A stretch of 64,000 bases of DNA from Anthoceros angustus (Eukaryota > Streptophyta > Anthocerotopsida > Anthocerotales > Anthocerotaceae). The translations under genes and the position numbers were made by a program. The notes under the pieces are model-generated. The model was not told the DNA's origin. It worked only from the letters and a program-made list of their open reading frames with translations, and did no database searches. The stretch covers positions 310,001-374,000 of the forward strand of contig MU008179.1 in the NCBI GenBank assembly GCA_010909165.1, read 5' to 3'. Position 1 is the stretch's first letter; every line of letters starts with the position of its first letter. Shown here in pieces: positions 12,419 to 23,401 of this stretch.

Positions 12419-15400
12419 GTGGTAGCATCCTAGGAAGGAAAATTATGAAGGATGCCCCACTGGACCTGAGATCGCTTAGAATTGTGGGTGCGTCCCTTTA
12501 GTCTTTTTTAGGATCTAGAAACTGGGAAAGCAGGCGGCCGATGTATAAGAGGGCAACTTTGCCCACCACAACAGATAACTCCGGTTGAGATCCCCACGCC
12601 TGTGGATGGTTGGAGACGTCCGATAGCGAGGTGGTGTGCGAGGCAGCTCACAGGAGTGGTCGAGAGCTTGCTCCAACGGGAGGGAAGGAGGTGATGGAGC
12701 AATTTCGACAACGGAGGAGGAAGCCAAGGGATCGGCCGGGCGGTCTGGAGCTTGCTCGTGCGCTGTGCGACGCCCGTTTCTTCCTCCTTCACCTTTAAAC
12801 CGAAAGTTGTGTTCAAATCGGGGAGTGTGTGAGTGCATGGTTGGTAGCCTGGGCGAATTGAGGGAGGGAGAGAGAGAGAAGAGATCGGGTGAAGGAGAGA
12901 TCAAATCATGCAGCGATGCGAGGTGTGAGATCGTAAGTGGGAAGAGTAAGTGAGCGAATTGGAGCGTTAGCGATGGAGGTGTGTGTGTGAATTGAGGAAC
13001 TCAAACCGGTCTTGGCGTGGAAAGTGCACAAGGAAAACAAAGTCTCTAGTAGAAACCGTGTGGGGTGGCGCCTGTGTGTGTGTGTGTGTGTGAGCGTGGT
13101 ATCCTAGGACCTTTGGTCTCTAGGAATTGGTGGGTGCATGAAGTGTGGAGTGCCAAATAAAGTCCGATCTGTGAGCACTGGTAGCTGCCCGTGCTAGGGG
13201 TCCGCGGCGCCGTGCGCCAGAGATGAGTTGCTAGGGTTTGGTGTGGGACCCACCTCGGTAGTCGTAGCAACTACCCGGTTGTGGAATGAGATTTGCGGTC
13301 GTGAAATGGGATTTGCGGTCGTTGGACAAGTCGGAAGGTAGTAGTAGTTGAGTAGATAGGTAAGAGGAGTGATAGCAGGTGAGCCCTGACTTAGGCAAAG
13401 GTCAGTAGTGATAGAAGTTAGCGTCTCTTGGCACAAACCATTCCCTTGGGAGCGAATCCTAGGCCTACAACGACATTGAGGGTGAATGTGGACCTCACGG
13501 TGTCCCCAGACACAAGGTTACACTCCACGATTCACGGACGAAGAGCCACCCCTCCGCCCAGTTACTTGACGGTGAGAGGCATGAGGTCATTCTTCCAAGC
13601 AACTCGGCGATCTTCGCATGCTCTCGCCTTTCAGACACCCGGCCCTCGGCGTTGTCTTTGTGATCACTGCACCCTCCCGTCGGCGGACTTGAGGGGAAAC
13701 GCCGGCTAAGGAGCAACAGTGAGCCTCACACCAAAGTGGCGGGACGGCAGGAGGCGGGAAGATGGGACCCAAGAAGGCGGAGGTTTGGGAGCCATGGAGC
13801 TTGGTGGAACAACATCGTCACCAAGCTACTCCCGGACACCGCCCGGCCACCACACGGCCGCTGAGCCGGCGGACTCGTCGGGGACCGAAGCGGAAGGCAG
13901 TGCCACCATGAGACACCGAGATGGCGCCGTGTGCCTTGCCAACGGAGTGGCAAGAAGGCGAGGCGGGCGATGGAGGACGGGGGCCAAAGTGTCGGGAGGC
14001 GCGATAGCGAGCAAGTGGTAGCATCCTAGGAATGAGGATGCCCCATCGACCTAGATCGCTTAGAATTGTGGGTGCGCCCTTTAGCTTTTTTAGGATCTAG
14101 AAACTGGGAAACGGCCGATGTATAAGAGGGGCAACTTTGCCCACCACAACAGATAACTCCCGGTTGAGATCCCCACGCCTGTGGATGGTTGGAGACGTCC
14201 GATTGACAGAGGTGGTGTGTGTGCGACGCCCCGGAGGGTGGTCGAGCTGTTCGCAACGGGAAGGAAGGAGGTGATGGGGCAATTTGCTGACAACGGAGGA
14301 GGAAGCCAAGGGATCGGCGCGGGGCGGGTCTGGAGCTTGCTCGTAACGCCTGTGGCGACGCCCACGGTTTCTTCCCTCCTTCACCTTTAAACCTGAAAGT
14401 TGTGTTCCGAAATCAGGAGTTGTGTGAGTGCATGGTTGGTAGCCTGTGGGCGAATTGAGGGAGGGGGAGAGAGAGAGAAGAGATCGGGTGAAGGAGAGAT
14501 CAAATACTGTACGCGATGCGAGGTGTGAGATCGTAAGTGGGAAGAGTAAGTGAGCGAATTGGAGCGTTAGCAGTGGAGAATTGTGTGTGAATTGAGGAAC
14601 TCAAACCGGTGCTGGCAGTGGAAAGTGCACAAGGAAAACAAGTCTCTAGTAGAAACCGTGTGGGGGTGGCGCCCTTCTGTGTGTGTGTGTGTGTAAGGAG
14701 TAAGCGCGTGGTAACCTAGGACCTTTGGTCTCTAGGAATTGGTGGGTGCATGAAGTGTGGAGTGCCAAATAAAGTCCGATCTGTGAGCACCGTAGCCTGC
14801 GTTAGTCCGCGCGGCGCGAGATGAGTTGCTAGGGTTTGGTGGGACCCACCTCGGTAGTCGTAGCAACTACCCGGTTGTGGAATGAGATTTGCGGTCGTGA
14901 AATGGGATTTGCGGTCGTTGGACAAGTCGGAAGGTAGTAGTAGTTGAGTAGATAGGTAAGAGGAGTGATGAGCCCGACTTAGGCAAAAGGTCGGTGGTGA
15001 TAGAAGTTAGCGTCTCTTGGCACAAACCATTCCCTTGGGAGCGAATCCTAGGCCTACAACGACATTGAGGGTGAATGTGGACCTCACGGTGTCCCTGCAC
15101 AAGGTTACACTCCACGATTCACGGACGAAGAGCCACCCCTCCGCTGATTTTTACTCCGACGGTGAGAGGCATGAGGTCATTCTTCCAAGCAACTGCAGCG
15201 ATCTTCGCATGCTCTCGCCAGACACCCGGCCCTCGGCGTTGTCTTTGTGATCACTGCACCCTCCGCCGGACCCCGCGAGGAAGCAACCGACGCTGCTGCC
15301 AAGGAACGGACAATTGCGAGCCTCACACCCAAAGATGGACAGCCAGGAGCGGGAAGATGGGACCCAAGAAGGCGGAGGTTTGGGAGCCATGGAGCTTGGT

Positions 15401-15600
15401 GGAACGCAACATCGCCACCAAGCGCCACTCGGCGACTGCCCGCCACCACGACGGTAGCGAGCCCCGGACTGACTGCTGGGGACCGAAGAGGCGGAAGACG
15501 GAAGCACCCGCCAACGCAGCACCCGGACGGGCGCCTGTGTTCTTGCCCCGCCAACGGAGTGGCAAGAAGTCGAGGAGGTGACGAAGGGCTGAGGGACGCC
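12419..15600 (+). repeat. Tandem duplication of an LTR-like segment (period about 1.6 kb)
   Basis: Two direct copies begin at gtggtagcatcctagg (12419 and 14015). Each contains, in order: GTATAAGAGGG-type TATA box (12546; 14118), a long transcribed-looking leader, a (TG)n run (13075; 14680), the motif cattcccttgggagcgaatcc (13439; about 15028) and the start of a coding-like region. The copies differ largely by short deletions and insertions. The cccttgggagcg motif directly follows the LTR-like part and could include a primer-binding site (TGGGAGCG...), which I cannot assign to a tRNA. Confidence 0.55.
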
Positions 15601-17720
15601 GCCCATGAGCGGGAGGCCATCAAGCAGCCCCACCTGAGCCGGGTCCTGCCTCCGACCGGGAGAAAAGGGTCAGCCTCTCGAACCCCTCACCCTCCGAGCC
15701 CTGTGAGAAAGAGGCGGATAAAGAATGGCCAAGAGGGCCAAAGGTGAGGCTGACCAAGACTGTGGACCTCCTGATTAGGTCCGAGAGCCACCGACTCACC
15801 GGCCGGGAGGTCCTTGACGGATCGAGATGCCCGCCCACGACGGACTTGGGGCCTCACTGGCGCCTGTGGAAGAGACACGGCGGATCCTGCCACCGCCATG
15901 GACGGGCTCGGGACTCACGGACGGCCGAGAAAACCTGTGGAGGTGGAGGCAACAAGGAGGCGATGGTGCCCTCCGTGAGCAGATGGAGGCGCCCAGAGGC
16001 AAGAAGGCGGAAGTCCTCGGCCGCATCGAGGAAGGGAACGGCGAGGCGGAGCGCGAGGTCCGAGCGATTGAAGACGACTAAGGTCCTCCAAATTGTGTGA
16101 GCACCGAGGTGCGCAGGAGGCCCAAGCACGGGTCAAGATCTCGCAGACGGGGAGGCAGGAGGCGGAGAGGCTCGCGACCGGCCGAGGCGCCCGGCCGCCC
16201 AACATCGTACTAGCGAGGCTCACCGGCAAGGCAGCGAAGCGAAGCCGCCGGGCGGTCGACGGATCACTATCGACGTGATCGGAACCGTGGAGGGAGACGC
16301 CGGGTAGCCGCTGCCAACTCAAGGCGGCAACAAAGCGGCAAGAGAGCAAGCACGGCCGAGCCGTGAGGAGGAGCTGGAGGTCGCACCCGGAAATAGGGGA
16401 CCCTGTGGTGCAGTGCAGGAGGTAGAGGGGCGGCGTGAGCCGGAGGACAAGAAGGATACCTTGAGCCGCAACTCCAAGACGACGGAAAGCAGGGGTTCTC
16501 AACGAGAGAATCCAAGACTTCGAGGAGATAGAGCGCCTCCGCTGAAGACGGAGGAGAAGACGTCCAAGGAGTTTGACGCCGCGAGGCCGCAGCAGAGGTG
16601 GAGGAAGCCGAGTCTGACGGGATACCGCCCGCCCGAGAAGGAAGTGGCGGACCGGAAAGGATAACGAGGGAAGAAAGCCGGAGGAGAAGGGCCCGTCCGC
16701 ACGGAAGGAGGGGGGAACTCACCATGGCCAAAGAAATCTGAGCCGGAACGACGACGGGAGGAGGAGAACCGAGGCAGCAGCCAAGGCCGCAGGAGGTGTC
16801 GAGGCCGCTTTGGTGGCATCAAGGGAGTCCGCCCCGCACTTGGTAAGCCCGGCAACGGAGACGGGCCAAGAAGTGGGCAACATGCCCACCGCCGAGCACC
16901 TCATGGAGGGAATACCGGTGCCCGGCCCATGTGGAGGAGGCACCAACAAGTCGATTCCGACTTTGCCTACTACCACGCAGAGCTCCTCAAGGCTCTGGAG
17001 GTCTGCGCCACTCAGGTGTGAGCGGACTTAAGGGCTCAAGGAGGAGCGAGGGAGGAAGGACCCGGGACACCACGGGACCCTAGGAGCTGCTTGATGACAA
17101 CAAAGAAGAAGGCGAGGGAGAGCATGGGAGCCGGACGGAGGAAGGGACACGCACGAGGTAAGCACTGCACTCCGCACGGAAGGAAGGGAGGAGGGCCCCT
17201 GGGAGGCCGTGGAAGGGGCAACCGGCACCTCGGGAACCAAGGGAGGCTCGGATGAGCCCGTGATCAGCCCGTGAGGAGGCAACCAGAGCTGTGGTCCTGA
17301 CTTTGTCCCGACTCGAGGAAAGGCCGAACTCAAGTCCGCCCTCAAGGAAGTCCGGACTTAGAGGTCCAGATTTAGTGACGAGACCGACCCCCGAGGTCCG
17401 GACCTGTGGGAAGGGTTGCCTGTAAGACCTGACCAGAGGCAAGTCCGGCCCCGAGGTCCGAACTCCAGAAAGAAGGCCGGACACAGAGGACCGGACCCAG
17501 AGGGAAGGCCGGACCTAGAGGTCCGGACTCCGGAGTCGAGACGGGGTCCTGAGGTCCACTCTGTGGAGTGGGGAGAGCCACCGATCACTGCCCCCAAGAG
17601 ATCCATCTCTTGAGGGCAGCCAGGGCCCGCCAGAGAGATAAGAGAGGAGGGGGAGGAGGACTTAGTGGTGACTGCTGTCGCCGCCACGAAGCGCAGCCCC
17701 TGCACTGAGAGGTAGGGGTC
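15600..17720 (+). pseudogene. Gag-like coiled-coil protein remnant (plus copy)
   Basis: Glu/Arg/Lys/Ala-rich frames such as KKAEVLGRIEEGNGEAEREV (near 16000) suggest a long coiled coil. The stretch at 16938-17018 reads VDSDFAYYHAELLKALE, which matches VDSNFAYYHAELLKAVK on the minus strand at about 19050, so two inverted copies of one protein exist. A degenerate 11-residue repeat array (17290-17560) and EEEDLVVTAV (near 17655) follow, as in the minus copy near 8.9 kb. Many frameshifts break it. It is probably the gag-like product of a retroelement lacking pol. Confidence 0.4.
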
Positions 17721-17779
17721 CCGCCTCGCGGATCATCCGATTGGGTGCGCCAGCAGTGGCTCGGCTGCCGAAGAAAGGG

Positions 17780-18480
17780 GCTATCCCACACCACCGACGG
17801 GCGGAGATAGGAGGAATAGGGAGAATAGTAGGCGTCGATTAGGGCACCGAGGCCCTCACTAATAGAGGTGTAATAAAGGCGCCGACCTTCGCGTAGTATA
17901 AGAGGGCCGAGGCCGCCCGAGTAAAGCATCTTTCTCTTGGTGTTGATGCCGCTGCCTTGGTGCTCTGGGTGCCTTCTTGTTAACGCGAGTCCCGAGTCAT
18001 CGAAAGGTGGCCGACCCGAGAGACCGATCAAGGTCTTAGTGAGACCTTAACGTGTGGTGGTGTGCGTGGAAGCCTAGGACCCTTGCTCGCCCAGCAGGCC
18101 TGCGTTGGACGGACCGAACGTGTGAGCCGACCGGGAGGCGTCTGAGCCGGAGAGGCCCGGCGAGCTATGGAGGAGGTCCGGACCGCATAGCCACCCAATG
18201 CTTCCCAAGGACGATGAGTGTAGTGAGCAGGGTGAGAGGAACGGACTAGATGGATGAGTGACGAACTTGAACGACACGGACGCGAACGGGTCCTTAAACG
18301 TTTGGCCGCACCGCCCGCTTATGAACGCTATGGTAGTTAGGTGTGAAACGATAAATAGGCGTGTTGAGACTGAACGGACACTAAGTAAGGTGAGGAACGA
18401 TTGAAACGTGGCAAACGGAGCCAGTCATTCTCTTGGGAGCGGACTCCTTACTACAACGACACGGACAGGCGCCTGGCCAA
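17780..18480 (+). mobile_element. LTR-like segment, plus orientation
   Basis: It contains TAATAAAGGCGCC (17871), a TATA-type AGTATAAGAGGGC (17897) and the shared end motif cattctcttgggagcggactcc (18424), in the same order as the minus-strand units at 6.1-8.6 kb. At about 18485 it runs directly into a 33-bp-type repeat array in the opposite orientation, so the plus and minus elements are joined here. Confidence 0.4.
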
Positions 18481-18489
18481 AAGTCACGC

Positions 18490-19894
18490 ACGGAGTCCGG
18501 ACCGGGTCCGTCCTTCTTCCGAGTCCGGACCCTGGTCCGTCCTCCTTCCGGGTCCGGACCTGGGTCCGTCCTCTTCCGGTCCGGACCTCGGTCCGTCTCT
18601 TCCGAGTCCTGACCTGGGTCCGTCTCTTCCGAGTCCGGACCGGGTCCGTCCTCTTCCGGGTCCGGACCTGGTCCGTCCTTCTTCCGGAGTCCGGACCTCG
18701 GGGTCCGTCCTCTCGATCCCGGACGTCGAGTCTGTGGCATTTCAAGGGTCTGCCTTCCCTCAGACCTCCCTCGCCCCCTATACGGATCCTCGCCTCCTGA
18801 CTTCGCCTCGTGGTCTGGGCCTCGGCTCTCTCCTTCTCCCGACGTTGGGTGCGACGGACTTACCTCTGGCCTTGTTGTTTCCGCCACATCCCTCTCCTCC
18901 GGTTGCTCCCTCCTCCGCTTCCTGCCTCGAATAGGGGCTCCAGGGGTCCCTGTGGTCGTGCTATCTGCTCGCCCCTCCGGACCTCCTCCTCTGGCGGACC
19001 TTTGATTTGAGCCGCGTGGTGTGCTGCCTTCACCGCCTTCAAGAGCTCCGCGTGATAGTATGCGAAGTTGGAGTCAACCTGCTGGATGGCCTCCTCCACA
19101 TGGGTGCGAAGCACTCGATATTCTCGCCTCAGGTTTTCAGCACCGGGCGTTCACAGTTGCTGTTGTCTTTGTTCATCGCGAGGTCATCCAGCCGAGTCCC
19201 TTGAGGCCACTAAGGCGGCCTCCGCCACTTCCTGGAGCCGTTGGCGCTCCCTAGCGCGGTCCTCCTCTTGTTACTCGGCCAATCGCCATCGACCGAGTCC
19301 CCTTCCGCTTTCTCAAAGTGACCAAAGAACTCGCTCTTCCTTTAGAGCCCTCTCTTGCCCTGCCATCTTCTCCTTGAGGGCTGCCATATCTTGTTCCAGG
19401 CGTCCTGGCAACTCCGCTCGGCGCCTGGTGTCCTCTAACTCCTTCTCCAACTCGATGACGCTGCCTTCGCTTTTCGTCCCTCCTCCTCCACCCTCAAGCA
19501 AAGCTGGAGACGTTCTATCTCGCGCTCATGATCTCCTATTCTCCCTTGAAGGAGTCCATTCCTCTCTTCCACTACTCGAAGTCCAGCTCTAGAGTCTCCT
19601 TCTGGCCCTCCAACTCCTGGCGTCGTTCTTCCAAGTCCTGCAGCTGTACCCGAAGGTCCCCCAGCTCCCTGGTATTGGCCTCCATCTCCTCCTCATGGAT
19701 CACCCGTGCTTGCTTTCATGCTGCCCGCCTCAGGGCTTCTGGTGGCCCCGCCCCTCCACCGATTCCTATCCCGACGGTAGTGGTCCCTATCCGTCTTGGC
19801 AGAGGCCTCCGCCTCTCGTGCCCCCTTCAGCTAACCTTCCCATGCCTGGCTCTGCTCCTGTCGGGCAGTTTCGGCCAAGTCTTTGGCCTTCTCC
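18490..19894 (-). pseudogene. Gag-like coiled-coil protein remnant (inverted copy)
   Basis: On the minus strand the segment reads coiled-coil frames, for example VIELEKELEDTRRRAELPGR (near 19430) and HVEEAIQQVDSNFAYYHAEL (near 19060), followed by a degenerate 11-residue repeat array (18720-18490). It is the inverted counterpart of 15.6-17.6 kb. Frames are interrupted and no start or pol region is seen. It ends at the 23-bp palindrome at 19895. Confidence 0.4.
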
Positions 19895-19948
19895 GCCTAA
19901 CAAATCACCGAGTGAGAGTTCATTATCTCACTCGGTGATTTGTTAGGC
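19895..19948. repeat. 23-bp perfect palindrome with 8-nt loop
   Basis: The 23-nt arm at 19895-19917 (gcctaacaaatcaccg...) is exactly reverse-complemented at 19926-19948, around gttcatta. It sits at the border between the GC-rich retroelement region and the ordinary AT-richer DNA to its right. Confidence 0.85.
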
Positions 19949-21100
19949 AAAAGCACGAGCTTAGGCATGAGGAAGTTAACCAAGTGGGGGTGCATTGAGA
20001 GAAGTGCATTCCAAGGATATTAAACATGTGATAAAGAATGAAATTTCCTGGTTGTAAGTGCCCCTTGGCACTCTGAAACTGTATTTGGGAGTTTGAGCCT
20101 TCTGGAGTATAAGAAGGACATTCAGACTGAATTTTATGGGGGGCGAATAGTACTGGAGCAAGTTTGGGGGAAAAGCTACCTTCCTCTTCCAAGTATTGCG
20201 TGCTGCAATGTCTTTTTTCTGCTTTGCTGTCTTGATGGTTTCAAGTAGTGAGTTTAGAGCATCTCATGCCTCACCCCTCATCCTTTTTCCGGAGGGGTCG
20301 CTAGTTTGGATTTGTTGCTGCAGCAGGCTTGCATGCTATGTGTGTATCCAGCACAGCAGCCAGCATGGCTCACTGACATGCTTCCGCTAGTGGCCCACTA
20401 TGTACAATTTGGCTGATCTTGTCTCTATTCCCTCTCTATACAACGGGCTACCTTGCATATCCTCTTTTGTGATGTCTTGGTGTGGAGTTTGCAAAGACTT
20501 TAGGATTATTGTTGTCTGTGCCTTGTTGATAAGCCAGCAATCCCCCAACATCTGTACAAGCCCCAGCCCCTGTAAGAGTTGCTGCCTAGCCACGTGTTAT
20601 CAAACATTAGGATGCCTCAAACTCGCAAGTCAGTCACCAAGCAGCGAGGACAAACACCTGCCATAACTGACTATCCTCCTTGTTCTTTCTATGTAGAGTG
20701 ACATAGAAAGATGCTAGTTTCCCTTTTCCCCAAACATGCTGATGGAAGCTGCCTCTGCAGGATACTGATTTTCTTTCTAATCTAACCAAGCACAAGGCTC
20801 GTTTACCAGATTCTAACCATTTTTATGCATCTTATTACAGGTTTTCCCGGGTTGTAATTTTAGTACTTATCCAAGATATTTTATCCTTGTGTTCTAGTTT
20901 TCACTCTAGTGCTTTATTTTCTACTCTAATACTTCGATTTTTATCCTAGTGTCATGTTTTCTATCCTAATTTTATATTTTTAATACAATAATATATTTTT
21001 ACCTTTAATGATATGTTTTTTATCTTTCTAATATTTTATATATTATCCATTATAAAATTAAAAATAATTTTTTCTTTCTATACTTTACCCTTCTGGTTCA
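19949..21100. other. Intergenic DNA, no gene supported
   Basis: Base composition changes abruptly from the preceding GC-rich block. At 20860-21050 is a T-rich stretch with imperfect repeats of a 'tttatcctagtgt' type motif. A short frame near 20230-20290 carries SPLILFPEG, which recalls the acyltransferase FPEG motif but is too short to call. Confidence 0.5.
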
Positions 21101-21433
21101 GTTAAAAAGGGGGTCAAGGCTGCGACCCTCCCCGACGAGGCCGCGATGTTACATAGCAAGATTGTGGATTTTATTAAAACGGCATGTGCTGAAGTATGTG
21201 ATACCGCATTTGAGCATTCAGATTTAGCTTTTGAGATAGCCTACATTATAGAGCAAACTCAACAGAAGCCGAGACAATTAGTGGCACGGGCAGACAAAGA
21301 ACCTCAACGGAAACAAGTGTTGGAAACTTTTATTGAGAATGAGGGAACGAACAGACTAAAACGATATGTTGGTTTGGAGGAAGTTGTGTGTAAGAAGAAA
21401 AAGACGGTGAGGTGGAACATAGGCAATTTATAA
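21101..21433 (+). CDS. Unknown small open reading frame
   Basis: The frame from the ATG at 21146 encodes 95 residues (starting MLHSKIVDFIKTACAEVCDT) and is open upstream to about 21101 (VKKGVKAATLPDEAA), so it may be an exon of something larger. It is predicted to be mostly helical and charged, with a basic end (KKKKTVRWNIGNL). I recognise no family. It could equally be a remnant of a transposon gene, since the surroundings hold short direct repeats (ttttagaaggtgagaatccac at 21545-21640). Confidence 0.25.
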   Translation, partial: VKKGVKAATLPDEAAMLHSKIVDFIKTACAEVCDTAFEHSDLAFEIAYIIEQTQQKPRQLVARADKEPQRKQVLETFIENEGTNRLKRYVGLEEVVCKKKKTVRWNIGNL

Positions 21434-22426
21434 AGGGTGGATTGAATGATGAGGTGAAATAGGCTTCTGGTTTTAGAAGCTGACCAATCCATTTTTGTAG
21501 GGTGCTGAGAGGAGATAGCAGATAGCACTCAATTTTGATCGGGTCCATTACGCTTTTCGTTTTAGAAGCTCACAATCCACTCTTATGGTTTTAGAAGGTG
21601 AGAATCCACTGGTTTAGAAGGTGAGAATCCACTGTTTTCGTGTGCTCAGACGAGACGCTTTGGTCTGATGTGAGGTAGAAATCCACTTTTCTATGTTGAG
21701 ATGAGATTGACATAGAACTCAGTTTTGTAACCGGAGGTCGTGCATAAGTCTCAATTTTGGTACATCATCCGGAGGTGGAGCAACATCAATGAAGTTTGAA
21801 CATGGTCTATGACCTAACTGAACTTGTTCGTATCCTCTCAACGATATAAATTTGCTCCTTAAAATTCAAGAGTAAAGTTGGTCCCAGCAATTGTGTCCCA
21901 CAAGCCTATGAAGGCAATATCCAATGCACACATCCTGCAGAGTGGGGACAATTTCGGTTGAGGTAGAGAGCCATTCTCTGAAGTGCAGCTCTGTGAGGTT
22001 TTACCATGTCTCTGATGTAGTGCAGCTCACTACGTACTTGACTCCTGCATGCACACACCGAAAGCAGCATCCAATGCATGCATCCTGCTAACTAGTGAGA
22101 CAATTTTGGTTAAGCTACACAGCCGTCTCATCCATGAAGAACTCAAGCGAACTTCGTACCTTCAAACATTCCCGAGAATTCAACTCGCTTTTTGAATGTG
22201 TTCAACTTGTGAAGTGGCATGCTGTGATAGTTTCTTTGTGCGGAGACCCCATTTGGCTGATGCCCTGCAGGTGACTCCTTGATTCCTGCACGAATACAGC
22301 AGGTCATTTGGCCTCTCATATGAAGGAGGAGTCAGGGAAGCTTTTGTTGATTGGTGTGATGAGAATTTTATACCAGATCCTTGCATCTTGAAATTGGGTC
22401 CACACTCCTACCGTCAAGTGCAGCAA

Positions 22427-22655
22427 ATTAGGCATCCTGTCTCCGCATCTGCACTGGGCAGCAGATTAGGCGTCCTGTCTCCGCATCTGCACCGGGCAGC
22501 AGATCAAGCGTCCTGTCTCCGCATCTGCACCGGGCAGCAGATCAGGCGTCCTGTCTCCGCATCTACATCGGGCAGCAGATTAGACATCCTGTCTCCGCAT
22601 TTGCACCGGGCAGCAGATTAGGCGTCTTGTCTCCGCATCTGCACCGCTTTCTTTT
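22427..22655. repeat. 38-bp minisatellite, six units
   Basis: ctccgcatctgca recurs at 22441, 22479, 22517, 22555, 22593 and 22631 with exact 38-bp spacing and few substitutions; the remainder of the unit reads gggcagcagattaggcgtcc. It is not a multiple of three and no long frame runs through it, so coding use is unlikely. Confidence 0.85.
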
Positions 22656-22659
22656 TGGA

Positions 22660-23401
22660 TCGCTTCACCCGCGATGAGAAGTGCATAGCTTTGAAAACCT
22701 GGTTTGAAACCTGGACTTGAAACCGACGGGTTTGGAAACCTTTCATCTTGGGTATGGAAAGCCGGGTATGGAAATGCAAGTACAGAGAACGGGTGCAAAA
22801 ACTCGAGTATGCGATGAGAACCACAAACTGATGTTGCTATGTCGTGTATGTCGATATGAAGCCAGGGTACATTGGGTTGCACGTCCGCACGGGTCTTACC
22901 GTATTTGCCTTAATGGCCATCGGGTATCCATGGGAAAGCCGTAGCATCACACCAGCGGGCGAGACTCCAAAGTAAGACCATCATTATACAGCTCCGACAC
23001 TTAGAAAAATAGATTTTTGAGGTGAAAGAAACCCGACAGGACCTCACTAACATCTATGAGACTGGACGAGCCTGCGAAGAGTGGGACGGTGGGTTGAAAG
23101 GCTAACTTGCAAGAATGACCTACGATACGATTTTATTCTGAATTATGGTCTCGCTCAGTGAACTCATGTACATATGTACAATACGGGGTGTAGGAGTCGA
23201 AGGTGAAGAACGAGCTGCCTTGTGGAATTGAACAAATGCGTAACACAATTTGATATCGGGGCGGAGAAGCGACACGTGGACAGCCCAATCCGATAGCGTC
23301 GCCTCCTTTCCTGTCAATAACCAAGCCTACGGCTGAAGCTCTGTCTCTGCGCGCCTTCTCCCGCTCTCGTGATCGAGTTGGAGAGATTTCGTATTGTAGC
23401 A
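22660..23401. other. Upstream region of the ATP synthase b' gene
   Basis: No coding sequence is supported. Short gaaacctgg/gaaaccgacgg repeats occur at 22690-22740. The region just before 23402 probably contains the core promoter and leader of the plus-strand gene; I could not assign a TATA box with confidence. Confidence 0.4.

Noticed and set aside
20230-20300. Possible acyltransferase exon (SPLILFPEG)
   Set aside because: Only about nine residues resemble the FPEG motif; no HX4D box or flanking exon could be found.
22388-22621. Plus-strand frame through the 38-bp repeat
   Set aside because: Period 38 shifts frame at each unit; the frame is open by chance and has no start context or domain.
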